Positions 26,401 to 36,800 are shown, numbered from the stretch's first letter. The stretch: 38,288 bases of DNA from Tannerellaceae bacterium (GCA_031269535.1 JAISZA010000190.1:1-38288), one strand, 5' to 3'. A program made the numbers and translations. Notes: a model not told the origin generated them from the sequence alone.

Positions 26401-27408
26401 ATACTTGTCGAATGAAGCATGGTTGATGGGAAGGTAATTGATTCCTCCATAAAAAGTTCCGAACCACACGCCTCCCTCTTTATCCTCACAAATCGTACGG
26501 ATGCCATTATCCGTTAAAGAATACGGATTCGTCCCCATGTTTTGGATGGGGCCAGATAGTCCTTTGCTGAAACTATATGTGTATAACCCTGTATCTGTTC
26601 CTACCCAGAGCTCGCCGTTTTTTGCCATCCAAATATCTCGAATGACAAGTTTATTTCCTTCGTTATCAGTTGTGAATAAGACCTTCGTCTGTTTGGCAAC
26701 GGGATCGAAGAGACGAATACCATTGCGAATAGTAGCAATTATATAGCCTCTTTTCTTGTCATGAATCATCTTGCGCAAGGTCAGCGTCTCGTGGTTTTCT
26801 CCAGCAGTGGTTATGCTGTAAGAATTAAATGTTTGCGTACTTTCGTTGTATTGAAAAACAAAGCCGGACATGGATGCCATCCATACGGAGCTATCGGCTG
26901 CAGCCGTGATAGCATTAGGCCTGAAATCCCCTTGAGCGGTGAATGCACTTAAATGTTTCTTTATTTTGTCATATGCATACACGTTGCTTGCGGTAGTAAA
27001 CCATACATGATTTTTATGATCTACCGCTATATACCGGATATTTTCATCAGGCATATGCGCTAGGTGATGAAAAGTATCAGTGCTTGGATCGTAGTAACAA
27101 ATGCCCCTCGTAGTTCCCACCCAGATGCAACTATCATGGTCTTCACAAAGTGAGGTGATAGAGCCACTTATAATCTGTGTTTTGTGCACCTCGTTTTGCG
27201 GGCGGAAGATTCGGAAGTGAATACCGTCGAAGCGATTTAGTCCATCCTTGGTACCAAACCACATAAACCCCCGGCTGTCTTGCAGAGAGGCCGTTACCGT
27301 GTTATGCGACAAGCCTTCTTCGTTACGGAAATGACGAAAGTAGCATTGTCCGGCGAATAGATTATGATGCACGAATAGAATTAATGTAAGCATTAAAATG
27401 ATTCTCAT
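23431..27408 (-). CDS. Hybrid two-component system sensor-regulator of the PUL
   Basis: 1325 aa single-chain sensor and transcription factor. The order is: signal peptide (MRIILMLTLILFVHHNLFAG), periplasmic two-bladed beta-propeller sensor made of repeats such as FMWFGTKDGLNRFDG, Y_Y_Y domain (about 690-760), one transmembrane helix near TWAYCSYGVIGAMLLYMLF, HisKA with the phospho-accepting His816 in THEIRTPL, HATPase (NLLTNALKYT and GKGVGIGLSLS), receiver with phospho-acceptor Asp1111 (ISDVIMPVMDG) and Lys in YIEKPFE, and a C-terminal AraC-type HTH. All key residues are present. The start at 27408 begins the signal peptide. It lies 47 bp after the GH51 gene, so it may be read with the PUL; a weak box (27421-27428) is the only promoter hint. 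Confidence 0.95.
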   Translation of the reverse strand: MRIILMLTLILFVHHNLFAGQCYFRHFRNEEGLSHNTVTASLQDSRGFMWFGTKDGLNRFDGIHFRIFRPQNEVHKTQIISGSITSLCEDHDSCIWVGTTRGICYYDPSTDTFHHLAHMPDENIRYIAVDHKNHVWFTTASNVYAYDKIKKHLSAFTAQGDFRPNAITAAADSSVWMASMSGFVFQYNESTQTFNSYSITTAGENHETLTLRKMIHDKKRGYIIATIRNGIRLFDPVAKQTKVLFTTDNEGNKLVIRDIWMAKNGELWVGTDTGLYTYSFSKGLSGPIQNMGTNPYSLTDNGIRTICEDKEGGVWFGTFYGGINYLPINHASFDKYIPSLQPGRHIQGNVIRAICSDKNGQIYIGSEDQGISWLNPQNQVCTHSGFTYNTQALLAYNDQIWIGTYTDGLFAMDVKTKITHPLFKSQLHKTPIITLLKTRDEKVYIGTARGVYCYTPHTKQLVYMDELANGRFIHYIYEDSKDRIWVGSYSDGVFGYDPSSNQVTHYIHCTDNSESLSSNYITTIFESSARQLWIGTEGGGLCLLNEDDTFSSYSVKESFPSGIISSICEDTQGYLWISSTGGLVKFDPQAKTLSVYRKEDGLIDNHFSYNSVYKDQTGKIYLGSLRGLIAFYPAEICPSTYNPTVYITGFHTTHDEQSISEPGKSILTTRHITLAYNNASFRVEFAAPHFTYPIRSNYRFILEGYDTNWSYLTTIRNIWYTNVLPGHYLLKVAKQHTDGTWSQEAHIIIDIQPHIFLSTWAYCSYGVIGAMLLYMLFRAYKQHKARKDQNLIRELESQKEKEIYTSQINFFTSITHEIRTPLTLIKIPLEKIIKFGGFSQIISDNLEIIEKNVHRLLALTDQLLDLRRTEMNMQQIMFVRTDICTLLNETIERFQPFTQEQNIRMVYHAQVDTYLVVIDREMIIKILSNLLTNALKYTHDTIDIYLELPNEAEATSMLGIRFNSNGTRIPEQYAEKIFTPFFKLNMEPNITIGKGVGIGLSLSRSLAELHQGKLYLDTNELLHNSFVLKLPLNNKEVIFKTQPIIEEWMKTDKQGKDNTFQQSLLIVDDEKELAQYLAAELSTQYNTFVAYSGKEAVEVLQEHYINLIISDVIMPVMDGCELCNYIKSTVAYSHIPVILLTAAAGLQLRITGLESGADGYIEKPFELNLLKSHISNIFKNRELACKNFVCSPLSNYKSITINSTDEQFMKKLHAIISERLSDPMLSVEVLANMMNMSTSTLYRKLKSIVDSGPNEYIRLYRLKKAAEMLWQGEHKINEISYLTGFSSPSYFTTSFQKQFNISPSDFIRQRKKHQDTHSRSAGYPC

Positions 27409-27455
27409 ACGATAGTTCTTACAAGATAACGGCTTCGAGCTTTCCAAGTTCTTGG

Positions 27456-29054
27456 CTATTTACTGATTTTTCCTTTCAGTAGCGTCAGCGAGTGGGCCGG
27501 AAACGTGTATGTCAGGTTCTGTCTCTTGGCCGAAACGTTCGGTTTTTTCGTGGTTTGCACATTCGTCTTCCCAAAGTCGTTCACGGCCTTAATGTCCATG
27601 CCATTTACCTCATACGCTTCGAAGGATGAACCAAAAGCACCTTCCTGACAGATGATATCTGTCGTGATGCCCTTTTCGAGGTGGCGATTGACCACGCAGA
27701 TGCTCACGGTTTCGCCGTCGAGCGCGGCCGAAACATCCAGATAGGGTACATCCGATTGTTGTGTCATCGTTTCGCCCATGCCAATGTTGAATCGCCCAGT
27801 GTTGTACGTATCGCAATCTGTGGATACATCCAACGATGTTCCTTTCATGTGATTGGCAAAGAGTTGCAAAGGATAGAAGATGGTTTGTTTGAACATTCCC
27901 TTTTCATTCGTGAAAATAGGAGCAATTACATTTACCAACTGAGCCATATTGGCCATCTTAACGAAATCGGCATTGCGAACGAATACATTCAGGAAGCCGG
28001 AGATGACCAGCGCATCTTCCAGATTGTAATGTTCCTCCAGTGCATGTGTACCAACGGCATGAGTCCCTTCACGGGCGCGATACCAAACATTGTATTCATC
28101 CCAAGCGATGTAAATGGGCGGACGGCTGCCACGGTTGGCATGTTGCATCTCACGCAGAATCATTCCTTTGACCACTTGTGTGCGTTGCTCCATGACTTGC
28201 GGTGTAGAGAGGAAATTGTAGTAATTATTGTCAATATTCCCCACATAAATGTGCAGGGCGATGTAATCAATCTCATCTCTCAATTGATTGAGAATCGTTG
28301 CATTCCAATAATCAGGATCCGCATTCGGGCGATAGTTTGATGATCCGGAAGCAATCAGTTGGATATCGGGCGAGGTTAGTTTCATCAATTTGGCTGCTTC
28401 TTTTGCCTTCTTGCTGTAATCTTCGGCATTCAGGTGTCCCATTTGCCAATGGCCGTCCATTTCATTGCCCAATCCCCAGTACTTAATGTTGTGAGGTTGC
28501 TCGAAACCATGTTTACGTCGCAATTCGGCATAAAAAGGGCCTTTTTCAACGTTACAGTACTCCACCCAGCGTTGTGCTTCTTCAATCGTGCCGGTTCCGA
28601 GGTTGACAGCGAAGTAAGGCTCTGTGCCGATTGCCTTGGCATACTTTACAAATTCATTCGTACCGAATTCGTTCGTCTCAAGGCGTTCCCAGGCCAATTC
28701 CATACGTGGAATACGCTCTGAGCCTACGCCATCCAGCCAATGATAATTAGATACAAAGTTACCACCCGGATAACGTGTGACAGGAACGTTCAACTCCTTC
28801 ACTGCCTCCATCACATCTTTGCGGAAGCCATTTTCATCCGATAGAGGAGAGCCTGGCACGTAAATACCACCATAAACGCAACGTCCAAGGTGCTCCACAA
28901 AGTTACCATAGATATTTGGGTCGATTGGACCGATGATACGGTCCACATCAATTTTAATACGTGCATTTTGTGCCATAAGCACCATTGGGAAACCTAACAG
29001 ACACAAAGCCACAAGGCTTTTCTGTGCGATTGCGATTAAAATACTTTTTTTCAT
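27456..29054 (-). CDS. Alpha-L-arabinofuranosidase, GH51, compact form
   Basis: 532 aa, secreted (signal peptide ends LMAQ). It is a retaining glycosidase that removes terminal arabinofuranose. The TIM barrel begins at about residue 45 (GPIDPNIYGNFVEHLGR). The acid/base Glu198 is in WGLGNEMDG and the nucleophile Glu320 is in IAWDEYNVWY. RYPGGNFVSNYHW, typical of GH51, is near residue 95. A C-terminal beta-sandwich follows. The start at 29054 gives a 10-bp gap after the other GH51; an ATG at 29084 lies within that gene. The pair is different in architecture, so they probably attack different linkages or chain positions. Confidence 0.94.
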   Translation of the reverse strand: MKKSILIAIAQKSLVALCLLGFPMVLMAQNARIKIDVDRIIGPIDPNIYGNFVEHLGRCVYGGIYVPGSPLSDENGFRKDVMEAVKELNVPVTRYPGGNFVSNYHWLDGVGSERIPRMELAWERLETNEFGTNEFVKYAKAIGTEPYFAVNLGTGTIEEAQRWVEYCNVEKGPFYAELRRKHGFEQPHNIKYWGLGNEMDGHWQMGHLNAEDYSKKAKEAAKLMKLTSPDIQLIASGSSNYRPNADPDYWNATILNQLRDEIDYIALHIYVGNIDNNYYNFLSTPQVMEQRTQVVKGMILREMQHANRGSRPPIYIAWDEYNVWYRAREGTHAVGTHALEEHYNLEDALVISGFLNVFVRNADFVKMANMAQLVNVIAPIFTNEKGMFKQTIFYPLQLFANHMKGTSLDVSTDCDTYNTGRFNIGMGETMTQQSDVPYLDVSAALDGETVSICVVNRHLEKGITTDIICQEGAFGSSFEAYEVNGMDIKAVNDFGKTNVQTTKKPNVSAKRQNLTYTFPAHSLTLLKGKISK

Positions 29055-29064
29055 ACGTAATGTG

Positions 29065-31134
29065 TTATTTAATATCAACTTCATAGATGGTAATGCTATA
29101 GGGAGCCACTTTTATCTCCGGAAGCCATTTCATCTGGCTTTCCCTGACGGTAATAATGGGCGCTTCGCCTGGGCGGTTTTCGTTTGTCACCGAATCCGTT
29201 GCCAGTACTCGAACAGTTGCTTGTGTACTTACTTTCGTTTTACCCAGGTCGAACTTCGCCGATTGAGTGGTTTCTGTCGGATTGACGATGGAAATAGTTA
29301 GCTTTGTCCTGGCTTCGTTCATAGTCGCCAAAACATCTAACGGATACGTAGGAACGCCTGCGACATCAGTGGGTATGTCAACACCAATGGTACCTTTGAG
29401 TGCCGGTACGGGAGAATAACCACCGACCGCGACGGGAATGATACCCATGTATTCGCGGTACAGTTTGAAGAGCATGCCTTTCGACGACATCGAAGCTGCC
29501 ACATCGTTAGCTGTGTAGAGAGAGGTGAAGCCCGTGAAAGCTCCCATCATAATGTAGTCGGAATGACGAAACAGCTCGTTCAGCGAGAATGCAATGCCAA
29601 GTGTATTACCAAATCCGCGACCACCACCGGCAACCCATTCGTCAACCCAACAATCCAGATTCTTTTCTTTCATACCTGGAATACGTTTCTCATATTCTTG
29701 TACGGCTTCTACCATGCCTTTGATGCGGCTGGGTGTGCGGCGAATTTGTTCGAGTAGCGGAGTATTTTGATCATTCACCCATTCTTGCCTGGTGCCATCA
29801 AAATAGCCATTGAATACGGAATAGATGTGTTCGGCTAAATAATCAATGTTGGGCAACGAACCTTTCAGCAGGTTACCCGACCAGTCGTCAGGCGACATGT
29901 ATTCGTAAGGTAGTTTAGCATATAACGGTTGGCGATGATGGCGAGCGGTGGTACTTGCTTCGTAAATGCTAGCCCCCGATGCCACGAATTTAATCGTTGA
30001 ATCCACGGCGCGCATATCCTCTGCAAAGAAGTTGTGCTTGAGTGAATAGTGTTCGATTGACATGTGTCCCAGCTGCCATTGGCCATACATCTCATTACCA
30101 ATTCCCCAATACGTGACATGGTAAGGTTGTGTATGTCCGTTGTTGGCACGCCATTTTCCCATTGGCGTATTCGGCGCACCATTGCAATACTCTACCCATT
30201 GAGCGGCACTGAATGAATCACCCAAACCAATATTTACGCAAATGTAAGGCTCTACATGGATGAGGTGGCACATGATGATGAATTCATCTGTACCAACGTC
30301 GTTTGACTCAACAGTGTTCCATGCGTAGTCGTATCTGGGTGGTCGCTCATCGGGGTCGCCGATGCCGTGACGCCAATCGTAATTGGCTACGAAGTTGCCC
30401 CCCGGCCAACGATAAATACCCGAATTCATTTGTTTCAAAATGTTGATCATATCTTTACGAAATCCATGTATGGAGTTGTCGGCCGGCATCATGGATACGG
30501 CTCCAATACCGAAAGTACCCTTATTTTTGGTGACAATCTCAATGTATCCATTGTTGGTATCACCTCCTGCCGTAAATTCAAGGGGATATTTTTCGTAGGC
30601 AGACGTCAGGCTTTCGATGGTAATGGTTTGTCTTTCTGCGGGTGTCGTACCCCAAATCAAACTCACTTCTACTCTCATCAATGGGTCGCCATACAATACT
30701 ACACGTCCCGAATATGTTTTCCCTTTGCGCAACCACATGCCGGCTTGTTTGATACCGGTAGGCGTTGAACCCGGGGCAATCACCTTGGGAGAGTGCTTGC
30801 CTACATAGATGTAGCAACTATCCATCACGATGTTCTCTTCACCGCCGACGGGTCTCCATCGGTTTTGATGTCTTTTGGTGTTTCTGGGTACTAATTGCTC
30901 GCTGTTATTGACCGGATAGAAGAATTTACGGTCACTCAACATTTCAGCCCAGATGCCATTTTCGAACATATTTGATAGTAATTCGGTGAACATCCCATAC
31001 ATGAAAGGATGTATGGGATCCCTGGTTTGGCTCACATCAATGGTGACCACCACCGGAGCTGGCGTCGTCTGTGCATTCAGCATAGTCGTAACCAGCGCAA
31101 CCAGAAAACTTGCCAATAAATGACGTGTTCCCAT
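29065..31134 (-). CDS. Alpha-L-arabinofuranosidase, GH51, with inserted carbohydrate-binding-like domain
   Basis: 689 aa, secreted (signal peptide ends TMLNAQ). After DPIHPFMYGMFTELLSNMFENGIWAEML comes an extra beta-rich segment of about 150 residues (about 80-210, with GMWLRKGKTYSGRVVLYG). It resembles the CBM4-like insert of larger GH51 proteins. The catalytic barrel shows IYRWPGGNFVANYDWRHGIG, acid/base Glu348 in GIGNEMYGQW and likely nucleophile Glu499 in CWVDEWVAGGG. A C-terminal beta domain ends IYEVDIK. It lies 3 bp after GH43 and 10 bp before the second GH51. Confidence 0.92.
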   Translation of the reverse strand: MGTRHLLASFLVALVTTMLNAQTTPAPVVVTIDVSQTRDPIHPFMYGMFTELLSNMFENGIWAEMLSDRKFFYPVNNSEQLVPRNTKRHQNRWRPVGGEENIVMDSCYIYVGKHSPKVIAPGSTPTGIKQAGMWLRKGKTYSGRVVLYGDPLMRVEVSLIWGTTPAERQTITIESLTSAYEKYPLEFTAGGDTNNGYIEIVTKNKGTFGIGAVSMMPADNSIHGFRKDMINILKQMNSGIYRWPGGNFVANYDWRHGIGDPDERPPRYDYAWNTVESNDVGTDEFIIMCHLIHVEPYICVNIGLGDSFSAAQWVEYCNGAPNTPMGKWRANNGHTQPYHVTYWGIGNEMYGQWQLGHMSIEHYSLKHNFFAEDMRAVDSTIKFVASGASIYEASTTARHHRQPLYAKLPYEYMSPDDWSGNLLKGSLPNIDYLAEHIYSVFNGYFDGTRQEWVNDQNTPLLEQIRRTPSRIKGMVEAVQEYEKRIPGMKEKNLDCWVDEWVAGGGRGFGNTLGIAFSLNELFRHSDYIMMGAFTGFTSLYTANDVAASMSSKGMLFKLYREYMGIIPVAVGGYSPVPALKGTIGVDIPTDVAGVPTYPLDVLATMNEARTKLTISIVNPTETTQSAKFDLGKTKVSTQATVRVLATDSVTNENRPGEAPIITVRESQMKWLPEIKVAPYSITIYEVDIK

Positions 31135-31137
31135 AAT

Positions 31138-32172
31138 TTAGAGTTTTACTACTGGCCATTCATCTTCCCAACTGATGGAACGAATAAGCAGTTTCGATGC
31201 ACCTGTTTCCTTGTCATAAGCGTGGGTGACGAAATAATCCCTTCCATCTATAGTATAGGCTGAGTTGTGTCCGACACCTGCCCATTTCACACCATCACCC
31301 TGAGCTACGATTGAACCTCCACCTTCGTTCATCGACTTTCCTTCTTTATCAAAATAAGGTCCTTCAACGCGTTCGGCACGTCCGACTACGACTTTATAAT
31401 CGCTGTCCTTACCACGGCAGCAATAATCGAATGAAACAAAGAGATAGTACCATTTGCCATGTTTATAGATGAAGGGAGCTTCTACTGCACCATCTCCGGG
31501 ATCGGTGTCATCCAGTTCAAACGTACGCAGACGACGGGACAAGGTGTACCATACTTCGGGTTTTGCAACTGCCATCATGTCGTCGGTCAGTTTCATCATC
31601 TTCATGCCGCCCCAAAAGGAACCGAAATTCATCCAGGGTGTATGGTTTTCGTCAACTATCACGTTAGGATCGATGGCATTCCAAAAGTCGCGGTTAGGAA
31701 CGGACTGCACAATCATACCACAATCTGTCCATTTGTGATTAGGACTTTGGGGGTCTAGCGTAGGGCTGGTCGCATGTCCGATAACGGAAGTATTCTTTCC
31801 AAATGCAGAACTAGCATAGAAAAGATGCCATTTACCCTGATGGTAGATTATATCAGGTGCCCAAAAACTCCCACGCGATCCGGGCAGGACTTCTGCTATC
31901 CATGCTGGTGGCTCGGCAAATACAGGGGGAAGTGCTTCCCATGTTTTCAAGTCTTTAGTAGCCAAGCGCGATACACCGCGACCGGTGGTGAAGACGTAGT
32001 ATGTGTCGCCTTCCTTTGCCATGACGGGGTCGTGTGCGGCAGGCGAAGTGGGGTCGAAGGGTGGGGCTTGCCTGCGGCTCTGTGGCTGATTAGTGGACTG
32101 GGTTTGAGCTAAAGCGCTACCCACGGAGGCTGCACCTAATGCTAATGCTAATAATAAAGATAATCGTTTCAT
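31138..32172 (-). CDS. GH43 family arabinanase-like glycosidase
   Basis: 344 aa, secreted (signal peptide ends GSALAQ). It has a five-bladed propeller with the inverting GH43 triad visible: Asp48 in AAHDPVMAK (general base), Asp168 in NAIDPNV (pKa modulator) and Glu231 in GAVEAPFIY (general acid). GSFWAPDIIYHQGKWHLFYASS is typical of the arabinanase branch. The best guess is an endo- or exo-acting 1,5-alpha-L-arabinanase, but substrate cannot be settled from sequence alone. The ATG at 32172 begins the signal peptide. It is co-transcribed with the GH51 genes (3 bp gap to the next). Confidence 0.9.
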   Translation of the reverse strand: MKRLSLLLALALGAASVGSALAQTQSTNQPQSRRQAPPFDPTSPAAHDPVMAKEGDTYYVFTTGRGVSRLATKDLKTWEALPPVFAEPPAWIAEVLPGSRGSFWAPDIIYHQGKWHLFYASSAFGKNTSVIGHATSPTLDPQSPNHKWTDCGMIVQSVPNRDFWNAIDPNVIVDENHTPWMNFGSFWGGMKMMKLTDDMMAVAKPEVWYTLSRRLRTFELDDTDPGDGAVEAPFIYKHGKWYYLFVSFDYCCRGKDSDYKVVVGRAERVEGPYFDKEGKSMNEGGGSIVAQGDGVKWAGVGHNSAYTIDGRDYFVTHAYDKETGASKLLIRSISWEDEWPVVKL

Positions 32173-32208
32173 AAGCGTAATTATAATATACATTTAATTT
32201 ATGGCAAT

Positions 32209-32256
32209 GAGTGACTATTTGATATCTGATGAGGTGGATACTACAAACAGTCACTC
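32209..32256 (-). other. Inverted repeat between susD-like and GH43 genes
   Basis: An 8-bp perfect inverted repeat (gagtgact at 32209-32216 with agtcactc at 32249-32256) lies in the 103-bp gap after the SusD-like gene. The gap is the longest within the PUL. In the transcript it could form a hairpin that lowers read-through or stabilises the upstream susCD message. No U-tract follows. Confidence 0.4.
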
Positions 32257-32275
32257 TGATTAATTCTATTCCGTA

Positions 32276-33826
32276 TCAATATCCTTCATTTTGATTTAAG
32301 TTCGGATTGTTATCTACTTCACTTTCCGGTTTGGGCAACCATTCCTTACCATTGGTAAAGGATACTTCATACTTTCTTACACGATCCTTCACAGATTGAG
32401 TAAAGGCGGCATCTGTTCCCAGGCCCCAACGGCGAAGGTCGAAGAAACGGTCGTATTCGAAGCAAATTTCTTTTTCGCGTTCAATGCGTAACCGATCAAT
32501 GAAGGCATTTTGGCTATTCAAACAATCTTTGTGAACACTTTGGACAAGCGGATAGAGATTAACTCGTTCGCGCACCATGTCAACGTACCTGGCTGCTTCG
32601 GGAATACCGGAGGCGCCATCGGCCTCGACTAAACACTCGGCATAACTCATGAGGATTTCACCGTAGCGCAAAATACGAGTATTGATAGGCGTGAACCATT
32701 TAGTGCTCGATTGATAATAGCCTGTGGTATATTTGCGACACCAAGGGTCTTTCCAAATATTAGAATCCCATTCCGTTCGAGTCTGAAACACTACTTCGCC
32801 CGGAAAATCGGTGAATAAATCGGGATATACCAGATTGTTGCACAAACGAATGTCATAACTGCCATTCTTATCTTTTTCATCCTTATACATATTTACCAGC
32901 CAGGGATAAGCGCTATAGTCTCCCCAACCATAAGGCGTACCGGACATGAACTTTTCACGATAACAACCATGTTGTGTGAGGGCTCCATCATTAGAGTTAC
33001 CAAAATATCCACCCATATTGGTATTTATATCCAAGTGCTGAATTTCCCAAATAGATTCAGTGTTATTTTCGGTATCGTGACGAAAATTGTCCATATAGTT
33101 GGCTACAAGCGAGAACTTATTGCTTTTAACTACAACTGCAAATGATTCCTTTGCTTTCGCCCATTGTCCGGAGTTCATGTATAGCTTGCCCAGAAAGGCG
33201 TATGCAAAATACTTGTTGACACGTCCCGGCTCTCCTGCATAGGATTCCGGTAAATTCTCTGCGGCAAATTTCAAATCTGCTTCAATGAAAACTACTAATT
33301 CATCGAATGGTGTTTCGGCAGCCTGGTCTTGGGGAGCAGAAATCCAATCTACGAGCGGGACGTTTTTCCACAGCATGGTGAGGTAGTAATAATGCATGCC
33401 TCGCAAGGCACGGGCCTGTGCTAACACGTCGATCTTTTCAGTGACGTTGTTCCATTCCACTTCTTCTGCATGAATAATAACTTGATTGGCACGGAACACT
33501 GCTTGATAGAGATAATCCCAACCACGTGCATTCCATCGTTGGTCATAATTCCCATAAACCAGATTTACAAAAGCAGAGAGCACATTGTCGGGCGACTGTG
33601 AGAAAAATTCGTCGGATTGACCGGAAATCAAGAAGGCATTAAACGAATTGTAGAACGAATTGTAGAGTACATGGTAAGCTCCTGTCAAGCCTAGCTTAAC
33701 ATCATCCTGAGTATTCCATGAATTAGTAGATACCAGGGAATTCGGATTGTTCAGCTCCAGTAAGTTTTCACTGCAAGAGGAGAAAAGAACAGCCGATAGC
33801 AGTGATATAATAATAAACTTTTTCAT
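32276..33826 (-). CDS. SusD/RagB-family surface glycan-binding lipoprotein
   Basis: 516 aa with a lipoprotein signal peptide (SAVLFSSC, Cys at about 18). It is the lid of the SusCD glycan importer on the outer membrane. Family features are ELNNPNSLVSTNSWNTQDDVKLGLTGAY near the start, the helical TPR-like region (YAFLGKLYMNSGQWAKAKESFAVVVKS), GEILMSYAECLVEADG and the C-terminal EREKEICFEYDRFFDLRRWG motif. Its ligand is presumed to be an arabinose-containing glycan from the neighbouring enzymes. It follows the SusC-like gene by 12 bp. Confidence 0.95.
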   Translation of the reverse strand: MKKFIIISLLSAVLFSSCSENLLELNNPNSLVSTNSWNTQDDVKLGLTGAYHVLYNSFYNSFNAFLISGQSDEFFSQSPDNVLSAFVNLVYGNYDQRWNARGWDYLYQAVFRANQVIIHAEEVEWNNVTEKIDVLAQARALRGMHYYYLTMLWKNVPLVDWISAPQDQAAETPFDELVVFIEADLKFAAENLPESYAGEPGRVNKYFAYAFLGKLYMNSGQWAKAKESFAVVVKSNKFSLVANYMDNFRHDTENNTESIWEIQHLDINTNMGGYFGNSNDGALTQHGCYREKFMSGTPYGWGDYSAYPWLVNMYKDEKDKNGSYDIRLCNNLVYPDLFTDFPGEVVFQTRTEWDSNIWKDPWCRKYTTGYYQSSTKWFTPINTRILRYGEILMSYAECLVEADGASGIPEAARYVDMVRERVNLYPLVQSVHKDCLNSQNAFIDRLRIEREKEICFEYDRFFDLRRWGLGTDAAFTQSVKDRVRKYEVSFTNGKEWLPKPESEVDNNPNLNQNEGY

Positions 33827-33838
33827 TGTTTTTCTGTA

Positions 33839-36800
33839 TTAGAAAGTTAGATTGAGTGAAAAAATAAACGATCTCGGTGAGGGATACGAGGAGTAGTCCA
33901 CGCCAGGCTCGAACAAACTGCCTCGGAAGTCGGGGTCGTAGCTCGAATATTTCGTAATCGTAAGTAAATTCTGAGCGGTGACACCAACACGTATATTATC
34001 GACGATACCTTTGCTGAATGCAGGCTGTTTCCAATTGTAAGCGACAGAAATAGTGTTGAATCGGAAGAATGAGCCGTCTTCTAACCAGCGGTCAATGTAG
34101 TCGAAGCAGTTGCGCATATCCCCATAAAGTGGGCGCGGATTTACCGAATTTTTATTGGTTGGTGTCCAATAATCGTAATTAACGGGGGCGCTGTTACAAT
34201 CGTTGAACGATTGCATATAACGACGTGTATCATTGTAAATCTGTACACCTAAATTACCATAACCGGCCAATGCAAACTCCCAATTCAGGTAGGTTGCAGA
34301 AATATTCAAACCTACTTCGATGTCGGGCCACGGACTGCCACAAATTACTTGATCCCCCGTGGTAATGGTGCCATCGTCATTGGCGTCAATGTAACGAATA
34401 TCTCCGGGTTTGGCATTTGGCTGAATGACTTGGCCCTTCGAGTTCTTATGATCCAAGACCTCTTGTTCGGATTGGAAAAGACCATCTGTTTTGATAAGGT
34501 AGAACATACCAATAGGCTCACCTACACGGGTCACTGCATGTGTGGTGTATTGCTCCGTTTTTCCATAACCAAATTCCAGTAACTTGTTGTCCGAATGGCT
34601 AACATTGGCGGAAACTGAATAGTTGAAATCCTTATTCACGCGTTCTCTCCACGTAGCAGTCAGTTCAAAACCTTTGTTTTCGATGGAGGCGGCATTCACG
34701 TAAGGGTTGCCACCTGCATTACCGGTAGTCATCAGAATCGGCAACGGAGTAAGCACATCATGTGAAGTAGAGATATAGTATTCAGCCGTAACCTGCAGGC
34801 GATTACGCAAGAACCCCATATCGACACCAAAATTCTTCTGCTCAAGTGTTTCCCATGATAAATCGGCATTGGCAAGCTGGGCTACAATTTGTCCCTGTGT
34901 AGGAGTGCTGTTGTTGAACAAGTATTGCGGGTAACTATTGACGTAACTCTGGTAATCGTAGTAACCTACATTTTGGCTACCCAAATTCCCCCAGTTGGCA
35001 CGCAGCTTGAGGTCGTCAATCCATCCTACGTTAAAGAATTCTTCCCGGCTGATACGCCAACCGATAGATGCCGAAGGGAAGGTACCCCAACGAAAATCTT
35101 TTCCAAAGCGGGAAGTACCATCGCGACGTGCTGTCAAACTCAATAGATATTTGCCATCGTAATCATAATTAATACGTCCGAGATAGGAAATCAGTGCTGC
35201 CTCATTTAATGTTCCGGATGCAGACGGATTGGAAGTACCTGCCGATACGGTAGTCAGGAAACTACCGGATGCCCTTACCAAATTCTGTTGCGAGGCCGAG
35301 TAATCGTTGCTGATCGTCTGTTGATAAGTAGTACCCATCACCGCGTCAATATTATGTTTTCCTAAACGCTTGGTGAAGGAAAGAGTATTTTCTACCAGAT
35401 AATCAATCGTCCGGTTGCCACTATTGGTTGCAGACGAAGGCCCATCCGAGTTGTTCATGGCTGTGGCATAGCCCGTGCGCCATATATTGTTCTGCCTATC
35501 ACGGATATCCATCCCGAGATTGAGGCGATACTTCAACCATGTGAAAATCATGGCTTCGGCAAATGCTGTACCTCTGACATAAATTACTTCGTTTTTCGAA
35601 AGACCGTTGTTGGCATTCGCAATGGGATTCTGACCGAGTGCGCGTGCATTACCCAAGCTACCCCGACCGTAACCGTCGGTTGTAGCAAATTCACTGTCGT
35701 CATAGACGGGAATCGTTGGTATCATACGAACGATTTGAAATACATTACCTCCAGTATTTTTGATTGTAGTAGTACCCAATTGGACGCTTTCGCCGACATT
35801 GAAGATTCCAAGCTTGGCACTGCTGTTCAGACGTACTGTCAAGCGACTCATGTGGCGGGCAAGTGTCGTACCCGTGTCGTCTAAATAATTAAAGGAAGTA
35901 CGGTAGGTGCCATTTTTCGTACCACCGGAGAAACTGAAGTCATAGTTCTGCGAAACACCAGTCTTGAAGAATTCTTCTTGCCAGTCGGTATCGTTGTTCC
36001 AATGGTCCATACGACTCACGCCTTCTATACCGTCGGCTATGGCGTTATCGGCAGCATCGTCATAGTATTTTTTCCACTGGTCGGCACGTGCGTAATTGAG
36101 ACGAGGCAAATTCTGAATCGCAATCTGTGAAGAAAAATTGTATCGCGTCTTTCCTTCCTGTCCACGTTTGGTGGTGACGATGATCACGCCGTTGGCTGCA
36201 CGTGAGCCATAGATGGCGGCTGCCGATGCGTCTTTCAGAATCTGAATAGATTCGATATCATTCACGTTGAAGTGAACGTCGTTGGATGTCGGCATACCGT
36301 CAATGACATAGAGTGGGTCATTGTTTGTAAGGTTGGCGACGCCACGAATTTTAATGTCAGGTGTGCTGCCGATTTCACCAGTTGAGCGTACTGTCACACC
36401 GGCTGCTGTACCCTGGAGGACATCACCGATAGATACGTTACTCTTGTTTTTAAATTCGTCTGGTTTTACAACCGAAACGGCACCGGTTAAGTCGGCTTTC
36501 TTCACCGAACCATACCCAATGACAACTGTTTCTTCGAGCAAGAGGACCTCTTCATTCATCACCACATTGATCGTGGTACGTCCATTCACTTGAACTTCTT
36601 GTGTAATGTAGCCCACATAAGAAAAGCGAAGGGAGGCATTGTCCGGCACATTTTGGATCACATAAGTACCTTCCAGATTTGTAATCATACCATTCACCGT
36701 TCCAACAACCGATACATTGGCGCCGATAATCGGCTCGCCCGTTTGGTCTGTTACCGTACCTCGCACAATAATATTCTGTGCCAACGAGAAAGTCGTGCTA

